Assembly (NCBI GenBank): GCA_900547195.1
Contig: URFQ01000028.1
Location: forward strand, 1 to 27,751
Direction: 5' to 3'
Source of the DNA: an uncultured Butyricicoccus sp.
GTDB lineage: Bacteria > Bacillota > Clostridia > Oscillospirales > Butyricicoccaceae
DNA length: 27,751 nt
The notes under the pieces are model-generated. The model was not told the origin of the DNA. It was given only the letters and a program-made list of their open reading frames with translations, and made no database searches. This document shows, in pieces, positions 22,504-27,751 of the stretch. Numbering within the stretch: the stretch's first letter is position 1; each line of letters starts with the position of its first letter. Made by a program: the position numbers and the translations under genes.

Positions 22504-24066
22504 TTGAAACAGCGACGCTACGGCCTGCTGTACAGCGTGGCCATCCTGTGCGCCTCCAATCTGGGGCTGCAGGGCTTGGGATTTTTATATCGCATCGGGC
22601 TGAGCCGGCTCGCCGGTGCGGAGGGGCTGGGTGTGTACCAGCTCGTGTATTCGGTATATGCGGTCATTCACGCCGCGTGCCTGAGCGGGCTGACGATGGC
22701 GTGTTCCCGTATGTCGGCCGAGCTTGGCGCGAGCGGGCGCGGCGGTGCGGTGGGCAAACTCGCGCGCATGGCCGCGCGTGTGTTTGCACTGCTGGTGTGC
22801 ACCTGCGCGGCGGTGCTGTTCGCGGGCCGCGACGAAATCGCAGGGCGTATTTTGGGCGACGAGCGGACGGCGGTGGTGTTCCCGGTGCTGCTCGTGTGTC
22901 TGGCACTGACCGGCGTGGAAAACATCGTCAAATCCCTGTGCATTGGCCTCAACCGCGTGGAATGGGCGGCCGAAGCAGAGCTGACCGAACAGGTGGTGCG
23001 CATTGGAGCGGTGCTTGCGCTGCTGATGTGGTATGGCGGGAAGGACTACGGCCATATTGCGTTCCTGATATTTGTGGGGATGTCTCTGAGCGAATGCGTC
23101 AGCGCAGCGCTGCTGGCGCGCATTTACCGCAAACAGATCCGCGTGCCGCGCGCAGCACGCCAGCCGCTCCCGGAGGGCTTCGGCCGCGAGTTCGCGGGCA
23201 TTGTGCTGCCGGTGACCGGGGCGGCGGTGGTTAACAACCTGCTGGCGTCCGCGTCGTCGGTCATCCTGCCGCAGCGGCTGATGCTGTCGGGGATGACAAA
23301 AACGGAAGCGCTTTCGGAACTTGGCATCATCTCCGGCATGGCCATGCCATTGCTGGTTTTGCCGATTGCGCTGATCAGCTCCGTGTGCACGGTCATTATG
23401 CCGGAAATCAGCCGCAGCCGGGCGCGCGGCGACCAGAGCCGCATTGATGCGCTGACGCGCAAGGCGGTCGGCGTGACCGGCCTGCTCGCCATCCCGATTA
23501 CAGCGGTGATTGTACCGCTTGCGCCCACGCTGTCCCGGCTGTTTTTCGGGCAGGTGCTCAGCCTCAAATATGTCGCCCTGCTCGGCATATCGACCGTGTT
23601 TTCCTATTATCAAATGGTGACCGCCGGGCTGCTCAACGGCATGGGGGCACAATGGTCGGCGGTTGGCGCTGGAGTTCTGGGAGAGTGTGTGCAGCTTGTG
23701 CTTGTGTGGGTACTTTCGGCGCAGCCGGGACTCGGCGTGTACGGGTATATATGGGCCCAGATTATTGCCGCCATGCTCACGACCGGCTGCAACCTGCTGC
23801 GCCTGTGCAGCCTGAGCATGCTCAGCCGCGCGCTGCCGCGCCTGTTCGCCGTGCCGCTCGTATGCGGTGCGACGGTGTTCCTTTGGGTGCGGGTGTTTTA
23901 TACGTTTTTCCTCGGTCTTGTGGGCTTTCAGTGGCTTGGGGTGGTGTGCACCGTGCTCACGGCGGGCGCGCTGTGCCTGCTCCTGCTCTGGCTGCTTGGT
24001 GTGCGCGTGCGCGACTACATTACACAGGGAAAAGCAAACTATGCCTTTTTGTGGGGGCTGTATTGA
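22504..24066 (+). CDS. SpoVB/MurJ-type polysaccharide flippase (MOP superfamily)
   Basis: This highly hydrophobic protein of about 520 residues shows some 14 membrane helices and the beginning typical of the polysaccharide-export/SpoVB group: SNLGLQGLGFLYRIGLSRLA then GAEGLGVYQLVYSVYAV. Members flip lipid-linked precursors across the membrane; SpoVB acts in spore cortex formation, MurJ flips lipid II. Later elements such as ASSVILPQRLMLSGMT and VTAGLLNGMG also fit. No ATG is near the N-terminus. TTG 22504, with AAAAGGA 12 bases upstream, places the protein start just before the first helix; GTG 22468 would add 12 residues but has no ribosome site. The stop overlaps the -35 of the next gene's promoter. 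Confidence 0.9.
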   Translation: MKQRRYGLLYSVAILCASNLGLQGLGFLYRIGLSRLAGAEGLGVYQLVYSVYAVIHAACLSGLTMACSRMSAELGASGRGGAVGKLARMAARVFALLVCTCAAVLFAGRDEIAGRILGDERTAVVFPVLLVCLALTGVENIVKSLCIGLNRVEWAAEAELTEQVVRIGAVLALLMWYGGKDYGHIAFLIFVGMSLSECVSAALLARIYRKQIRVPRAARQPLPEGFGREFAGIVLPVTGAAVVNNLLASASSVILPQRLMLSGMTKTEALSELGIISGMAMPLLVLPIALISSVCTVIMPEISRSRARGDQSRIDALTRKAVGVTGLLAIPITAVIVPLAPTLSRLFFGQVLSLKYVALLGISTVFSYYQMVTAGLLNGMGAQWSAVGAGVLGECVQLVLVWVLSAQPGLGVYGYIWAQIIAAMLTTGCNLLRLCSLSMLSRALPRLFAVPLVCGATVFLWVRVFYTFFLGLVGFQWLGVVCTVLTAGALCLLLLWLLGVRVRDYITQGKANYAFLWGLY

Positions 24067-24091
24067 CAAAAGGGCAGAAAAAAGGTATGAT
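24063..24091 (+). promoter_or_regulatory. Strong promoter of the THUMP methyltransferase gene
   Basis: Perfect -35 TTGACA (24063-24068), 17-base spacer, -10 TATGAT (24086-24091). The -35 includes the stop codon of the flippase gene. A second TACAAT follows immediately at 24091-24096. Confidence 0.8.
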
Positions 24092-24114
24092 ACAATCGAT
24101 AAAAAGGCGAAAGG

Positions 24115-24149
24115 AAAGGCTCTTATCCGGCTGGATGGGAGCCTTTTTT
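24115..24149 (+). terminator. Terminator-like hairpin in the leader of the methyltransferase gene (attenuator candidate)
   Basis: AAAGGCTC (24115-24122) pairs with GAGCCTTT (24139-24146), with an inner ATCC/GGAT helix capped by GGCT, followed by six T residues in total. It lies between the promoter (expected start about 24098) and the start codon at 24168, so most transcripts would have to read through it. Confidence 0.7.
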
Positions 24150-24167
24150 GAGGAAAGGACGAAAAGG

Positions 24168-25343
24168 ATGAAACTGGATTTCTGCTGCCCGGCCCTGTTC
24201 GGGCTGGAGGGCATTGTGGCGGACGAACTGCGGTTCGAGGGCAAGCTCACGGACGTGCGCGCCGAGAATGGACGCGTGCTGTTTTCAGGAGGGTTTGACA
24301 CGCTCGCATGGGCGAATTTGAACTTGCGCTGCGCCGAGCGCGTGCTGGTGCGTCTGGCGGCGTTCCGCGCGAAGACCTTCGACCAGCTGTTTGAGGGTGT
24401 ACGCGCCATCCGTTGGGAGGACTGGGTACCGGTGGACGGCGCGTTCCCGGTGAAGGGGCATGCGCTGAATTCGGCGCTGCATTCCATCCCGGATTGTCAA
24501 AAGATCATCAAGAAAGCAGTGGTCAGCCGTCTGGGGCAGGCCTATGGCGTGAATTGGTTCGAGGAGACCGGCGCTAAGTACCAGATTCAGTTTTCGATCA
24601 TGAACGACATGGCGGAGGTTTTTCTGGATACTTCGGGCGCTGGTTTGCACAAACGCGGCTACCGTGCGAACGCCAATGCCGCGCCGCTGCGCGAAACTTT
24701 GGCGGCCGCCATGATCAAACTAGCCCGCTGGCGCGGCCGCGAACCGCTGCTCGACCCGTTCTGCGGCTCGGGCACCATCCCGGTTGAGGCGGCCATGATC
24801 GCGCAGCGCCGTGCGCCCGGCCTGACGCGCGCGTTTGACGCGGAAAAGTGGACGTGCATCGACCCGGCGGTGTGGAGCGCCGCGCGTGGGGCGGCGCTGG
24901 AACGCATCCTGCCGGACGCGGAGTTTCACATCCGCGGCTGCGACATCGACCCGGATTGCACGACGCTGTCCATCCAGAACGCGAAAAAAGCCGGGGTGGG
25001 GAAGCTTATCCGCTTTGAAACGGCGGATGCGGCCGCGCTCGATTACCGTCAGCACTCGGGCGTTTTATTTGCTAACCCGCCTTATGGAGAGCGCCTGCTC
25101 GACAGCGAAGCGGCGCGAAAACTGTACGCTGCCATGGGGAAAAAGGCGGGGCAGAGCGGCTTGAAGCAATATTACCTGACCAGTGACCCGGAATTTGAAC
25201 GGTTTTATGGATTTTTCGCGGATAAAAAGCGCAAGCTGTATAACGGCATGCTCAAATGCGACCTGTATATGTATTTTAAGCCCCTTGCCACGCGGAAAAA
25301 GTTCACACAGCGCCCACCGGCCGCGCATGGCCGGCGTTCATAA
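24168..25343 (+). CDS. THUMP-domain class I SAM-dependent RNA methyltransferase (RlmL/YpsC-type)
   Basis: The 391-residue protein has an N-terminal ferredoxin-like/THUMP RNA-binding region (about 1-155, FCCPALFGLEGIVADELRFE, and SALHSIPDCQKIIKKAVVSR) and a C-terminal UPF0020 methyltransferase domain: LHKRGYRANANAAPLRETLA, the SAM motif LLDPFCGSGTIPVEAAMIA, GCDIDPDCTTLSIQNAKKAG, and the catalytic NPPY in FANPPYGERL. It is probably a 23S rRNA guanine-N2 methyltransferase related to the N-terminal half of RlmL; the exact target is inference. ATG 24168 is preferred, with AGGAAAGG upstream; an in-frame ATG at 24087 lies inside the -10. Upstream in-frame sequence inside the flippase gene is a shadow. 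Confidence 0.93.
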   Translation: MKLDFCCPALFGLEGIVADELRFEGKLTDVRAENGRVLFSGGFDTLAWANLNLRCAERVLVRLAAFRAKTFDQLFEGVRAIRWEDWVPVDGAFPVKGHALNSALHSIPDCQKIIKKAVVSRLGQAYGVNWFEETGAKYQIQFSIMNDMAEVFLDTSGAGLHKRGYRANANAAPLRETLAAAMIKLARWRGREPLLDPFCGSGTIPVEAAMIAQRRAPGLTRAFDAEKWTCIDPAVWSAARGAALERILPDAEFHIRGCDIDPDCTTLSIQNAKKAGVGKLIRFETADAAALDYRQHSGVLFANPPYGERLLDSEAARKLYAAMGKKAGQSGLKQYYLTSDPEFERFYGFFADKKRKLYNGMLKCDLYMYFKPLATRKKFTQRPPAAHGRRS

Positions 25344-25383
25344 ATAATTCATAATTTTTTTGCCAAAAACCCGAAAAACCCCC

Positions 25384-25415
25384 TTGCATTCCAGCGGGGA
25401 CTGATGTAATATAAT
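25384..25415 (+). promoter_or_regulatory. groESL promoter
   Basis: -35 TTGCAT (25384-25389) lies 17 bases from TAATAT (25407-25412), which overlaps a perfect TATAAT (25410-25415) at 20 bases, with TG just upstream. The CIRCE operator begins 7 bases after it. Confidence 0.7.
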
Positions 25416-25422
25416 AAGCGGA

Positions 25423-25449
25423 TTAGCACTCCGGACAATTGAGTGCTAA
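25423..25449 (+). promoter_or_regulatory. CIRCE operator (HrcA-binding site)
   Basis: A perfect TTAGCACTC-N9-GAGTGCTAA inverted repeat, the established binding site of the heat-shock repressor HrcA. It lies between the promoter and groES, 38 bases before the start codon. hrcA itself is not in the window. Confidence 0.98.
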
Positions 25450-25487
25450 CATCAGATTTGTATTCTAAAATTTAGGAGGAATATAGT

Positions 25488-25772
25488 ATGACTTTGAAGC
25501 CCCTTTCCGACCGCGTTGTGATCAAGATGGTCGAGGCAGAGGAGACCACCGCAAGCGGCATCATTCTGGCAGGCTCTGCAAAGGAAAAGCCCCAGGTAGC
25601 GGAAGTTTTGGCGGTCGGCCCCGGCGGCATGGTAGACGGCAAGGAAGTTGTCATGCAGGTAAAGCCCGGCGATAAGGTAATCACCAGCAAGTATTCCGGC
25701 ACCGAGGTTAAGATCGATGGCGAAGAGCTGATCATTGTCCGTCAGGGCGACATCCTTGCGGTTGTTGACTAA
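25488..25772 (+). CDS. groES: Co-chaperonin GroES
   Basis: GroES is the heptameric lid of the GroEL folding chamber in the cytoplasm. The 94-residue length is standard. It begins LKPLSDRVVIKMVEAEETTA and contains the mobile loop SGIILAGSAKEKPQ and the VLAVGPGG turn, with VKPGDKVITSKYSGTEVK and the conserved C-terminal end LIIVRQGDILAVVD. ATG 25488 follows TTAGGAGGAATATAGT. It is the first gene of the HrcA/CIRCE-controlled groESL operon; groEL follows after 29 bases. Confidence 0.98.
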   Translation: MTLKPLSDRVVIKMVEAEETTASGIILAGSAKEKPQVAEVLAVGPGGMVDGKEVVMQVKPGDKVITSKYSGTEVKIDGEELIIVRQGDILAVVD

Positions 25773-25801
25773 AAAATCAAGATATTTGGAGGAATTTCAT
25801 T

Positions 25802-27430
25802 ATGGCTAAGCAGATTCTGTTCGGCGAAGAAGCGCGCAAGTCCCTGCAGCGCGGCGTAGACCAGCTCGCCGATACCGTTAAGGTTACCCTCGGCCCCAAG
25901 GGCCGCAACGTTGTTCTCGATAAGAAGTTTGGCGCTCCGCTGATCACCAACGACGGCGTGACCATCGCTAAGGACATCGAGCTGGAAGACCCGTTTGAAA
26001 ATATGGGCGCACAGCTCGTGAAGGAAGTTGCAACCAAGACCAACGATCTGGCGGGCGACGGCACCACCACTGCAACCCTGCTGGCACAGGCGTTCATCAG
26101 CGAGGGCCTGAAGAACCTGGCTGCCGGTGCGAACCCGATGGTTATGCGCAAGGGCATCAGCAAGGCGGTCGACGCGGCGGTGAAGGCCATCGCGGAAAAC
26201 TCGAAGAAGGTCAACGGCACAGCGGACATCGCGCGTGTTGCCGCAGTTTCCTCGGGCAATGAAGAGATCGGTACCCTGATCGCGGAGGCGATGGAGAAGG
26301 TTTCGACCGATGGCGTGATCACCGTGGAGGAGTCCAAGACGGCGGAGACCTATTCCGAAGTTGTCGAGGGTATGCAGTTTGACCGCGGCTATGTGACCCC
26401 GTACATGGTCACCGACACCGAAAAGATGGAAGCTGTGCTGGACGACGCGATGGTTCTCATCACCGATAAGAAGATTTCGGTCATTCAGGATCTGCTGCCG
26501 CTGCTCGAGCAGATCGTCAAGTCCGGCCGCAAGCTGCTGATCGTTGCGGAGGATATCGAGGGCGAAGCCCTGTCCACCCTGATCGTCAACCGCCTGCGCG
26601 GCACCTTCACCTGTGTTGCGGTCAAGGCGCCGGGCTTCGGCGACCGCCGCAAGGAGATGCTCCAGGATATCGCGGTTCTGACCGGCGGCACCGTCATCTC
26701 TGAGGAAGTCGGCCTGGAGCTTAAGGACGCAACCCTGCAGATGCTGGGCCAGGCACGTCAGATCAAGGTCAACAAGGAGACCACGACCATTGTCGACGGC
26801 GCAGGCGATCCGGAAGCGATCAAGGCCCGTGTTGCAACCATCCGCGCTGCCATCGAGAAGACCACGTCGGACTTCGACCGTGAGAAGCTGCAGGAGCGTC
26901 TGGCAAAGCTGGCCGGCGGCGTAGCTGTCATCAAGGTTGGCGCAGCCACCGAAATCGAGATGAAGGAAATGAAGCTGCGCATTGAGGACGCCCTGAACGC
27001 AACCCGTGCGGCCGTTGAGGAAGGCATCGTTGCAGGCGGTGGCACCGCGTATGTCAATGCCATCCCGGCAGTTGCCGCTCTGATCGACACCGTGGACGGC
27101 GACGAGAAGACTGGCGTGAAGATCATTATGCGTGGTCTGGAAACTCCGGTCAAGCAGATTGCTGCAAACGCGGGCGTAGACGGCGCGGTTGTTCTGGAGA
27201 AAATCAAGACTGCCGGCCAGATTGGCTATGGTTTTGACGCGTATGCGGAGACCTACGGCGACATGATTAAGGCCGGCATTGTGGACCCGACCAAGGTGAA
27301 CCGTTCGGCGCTTCAGAATGCGGCATCGGTTGCATCCATGGTTCTGACCACCGAGTCCATTGTTGCCGACAAGAAGGAGCCTGCTGCTCCGGCAATGCCT
27401 GCTGCACCGGACATGGGCGGCATGTATTAA
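25802..27430 (+). CDS. groEL: Chaperonin GroEL (60 kDa)
   Basis: GroEL forms the 14-subunit ATP-driven protein-folding chamber. The 542-residue length is normal. Typical segments are AKQILFGEEARKSLQRGVDQ, TLGPKGRNVVLDKKFGAP (nucleotide P-loop region), the ATPase aspartate Asp86 in LAGDGTTTATLLAQAF, GYVTPYMVTDTEKMEA in the intermediate domain, and AAVEEGIVAGGGTAYV. The C-terminal tail is alanine/proline-rich and ends in a short MGGMY instead of a longer GGM repeat. ATG 25802 has TTGGAGGAA upstream. It shares the CIRCE promoter with groES and ends at a very strong terminator. Codon use is more biased toward a few codons than in the regulators, as expected for a highly expressed gene. Confidence 0.99.
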   Translation: MAKQILFGEEARKSLQRGVDQLADTVKVTLGPKGRNVVLDKKFGAPLITNDGVTIAKDIELEDPFENMGAQLVKEVATKTNDLAGDGTTTATLLAQAFISEGLKNLAAGANPMVMRKGISKAVDAAVKAIAENSKKVNGTADIARVAAVSSGNEEIGTLIAEAMEKVSTDGVITVEESKTAETYSEVVEGMQFDRGYVTPYMVTDTEKMEAVLDDAMVLITDKKISVIQDLLPLLEQIVKSGRKLLIVAEDIEGEALSTLIVNRLRGTFTCVAVKAPGFGDRRKEMLQDIAVLTGGTVISEEVGLELKDATLQMLGQARQIKVNKETTTIVDGAGDPEAIKARVATIRAAIEKTTSDFDREKLQERLAKLAGGVAVIKVGAATEIEMKEMKLRIEDALNATRAAVEEGIVAGGGTAYVNAIPAVAALIDTVDGDEKTGVKIIMRGLETPVKQIAANAGVDGAVVLEKIKTAGQIGYGFDAYAETYGDMIKAGIVDPTKVNRSALQNAASVASMVLTTESIVADKKEPAAPAMPAAPDMGGMY

Positions 27431-27457
27431 TTCGCAGCCGCGAATTGCCCATAGAAC

Positions 27458-27495
27458 AAAAAGCACCTCATCCAAATAGGATGAGGTGCTTTTTT
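27458..27495 (+). terminator. Terminator of groESL
   Basis: A perfect 16-bp stem (27458-27473 with 27479-27494), AAATA loop, ending in a run of six T residues. A smaller hairpin AATTCGC/GCGAATT (27429-27446) overlaps the groEL stop codon. Confidence 0.96.
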
Positions 27496-27550
27496 ATGTC
27501 GGAAGCCGCAAGATTACGATAAAATTTCAACCAGAATCACAGAAAATTAA

Positions 27551-27579
27551 TTGAAAATACTGATTAAATATTATATAAT
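27551..27579 (+). promoter_or_regulatory. Promoter of the iolG-like gene
   Basis: -35 TTGAAA (27551-27556), 17-base spacer, perfect -10 TATAAT (27574-27579), in a strongly AT-rich stretch about 70 bases before the start codon. Confidence 0.75.
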
Positions 27580-27617
27580 TTTCATAAATTAATCATGAAA
27601 ATTCATGCGATTCATGA
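27577..27617. promoter_or_regulatory. Operator-like inverted and direct repeats at the iolG-like promoter
   Basis: AATTTTCAT (27577-27585) and ATGAAAATT (27595-27603) are perfect inverted copies 9 bases apart, starting in the -10 element. TCATG recurs at 27593-27597, 27603-27607 and 27612-27616, about one helical turn apart. The position would let a bound protein block transcription. Confidence 0.65.
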
Positions 27618-27650
27618 GCGGTTTATCCTATGACGAATGGAGGAGCGGGC

Positions 27651-27751
27651 ATGTGCATTCGGGTTGGCATCATCGGCGCCGGGCAGATCGGAGAGGATCA
27701 TGTGCGCCGGATTACAGAAAAGATCTCGGGGGCGCGGGTGACGGCTGTGGC
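27651..27751 (+). CDS. Gfo/Idh/MocA oxidoreductase, probably inositol 2-dehydrogenase (5' part, cut by window end)
   Basis: Only the first 33 codons are present. They encode the N-terminal NAD-binding fold: IRVGIIGAGQIGEDHVRRIT followed by EKISGARVTAV, with the GxGxxG-type motif GAGQIG. The combination 'IGxDHxRRI...kisGArVtAV' is what I recall for IolG (myo-inositol 2-dehydrogenase) rather than for other members, and iolB and iolD elsewhere in the window support that reading; other sugar dehydrogenases of the family remain possible. ATG 27651 follows GGAGGAG at 5 bases. It begins a new unit with its own promoter and repeats after the groESL terminator; further iol genes may follow beyond the window. 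Confidence 0.8.
   Translation, partial: MCIRVGIIGAGQIGEDHVRRITEKISGARVTAV

Noticed and set aside
24087..24149. Possible leader peptide or alternative start at ATG 24087, in frame with the methyltransferase.
   Set aside because: The ATG lies inside the -10 hexamer, upstream of the expected transcription start, so it would not be in the mRNA made from that promoter.
23652..24167. N-terminal extension of the methyltransferase inside the flippase gene.
   Set aside because: The residues are compositionally like an out-of-frame shadow. A proper ribosome site precedes ATG 24168, and THUMP methyltransferases begin at this point.
25317..25361. CCGGCC/GGCCGG hairpin at the end of the methyltransferase gene as its terminator.
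   Set aside because: The stem is inside the coding sequence and the T-run starts about 20 bases after it, too far for an intrinsic terminator.
25769..27475. A 568-codon open frame on the minus strand opposite groEL, and similar long frames opposite iolD (8593-10785, plus) and lon (696-1790, minus).
   Set aside because: They are antisense shadows of genes with biased, GC-rich third positions. They have no family-like motifs, and the opposite strand carries unmistakable proteins.

Overview
The window is a chromosomal segment of a low-GC-phylum but GC-rich anaerobe, most likely a gut Clostridia of the Oscillospirales/Ruminococcaceae type. This is an inference from gene content: clpX-lon-engB order, SpoVB-type flippase, CIRCE-controlled groESL, L-lactate dehydrogenase, SLH protein, split transketolase, strong AGGAGG ribosome sites. 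No 16S rRNA or other taxonomic marker is present. I saw no tRNA, rRNA, CRISPR array, insertion sequence, integrase or phage gene. Gene density is high and most genes are bounded by clear intrinsic terminators.

Layout. 1-3890: protein quality control, with the 3' part of clpX, then lon with its own promoter, then engB. 3930-5740: a small membrane zinc-ribbon protein, an SCP2-fold protein and, convergent to it, ldh. 5883-8486: a secreted SLH-domain protein with a methionine-rich C-terminal domain, sharing a bidirectional terminator with a convergent HTH/TPR regulator. 8532-12564: an inositol catabolism unit, iolB-iolD on the minus strand, divergent from an AraC-type cupin regulator. 12612-15761: a DeoR-family regulator divergent from a two-subunit transketolase, separated by a 508-base regulatory region. 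15774-19439: two minus-strand groups with 4-base ATGA overlaps, (DUF2461, DEDDh exonuclease, small membrane protein) and (AI-2E-type permease, Ada-like zinc-motif protein). 19483-22438: Lrp/AsnC regulator overlapping an aminotransferase, then tgt. 22504-25343: SpoVB/MurJ-type flippase, then a THUMP-domain RNA methyltransferase with a strong promoter and a terminator hairpin in its leader. 25384-27495: CIRCE, groES, groEL. 27551-27751: a new transcription unit starting with a truncated Gfo/Idh/MocA gene resembling inositol 2-dehydrogenase (iolG), behind a promoter that carries a perfect inverted repeat.

How the genes work together. IolD and IolB perform the middle steps of myo-inositol breakdown (ring opening, then isomerisation to 2-deoxy-5-keto-gluconate). 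IolG would perform the first step but begins about 16 kb away in a separate unit, so the pathway is dispersed here. IolE, IolC, IolJ and IolA are not in the window. The AraC and DeoR regulators are the obvious candidates for inositol/sugar control. ClpX, Lon and GroESL form a proteostasis theme at both ends.

I did not find a convincing wholly new system such as a defence island. The most interesting items are the dispersed iol module with its operator-like repeats, the promoter-attenuator arrangement before the methyltransferase, and the methionine-rich SLH protein.
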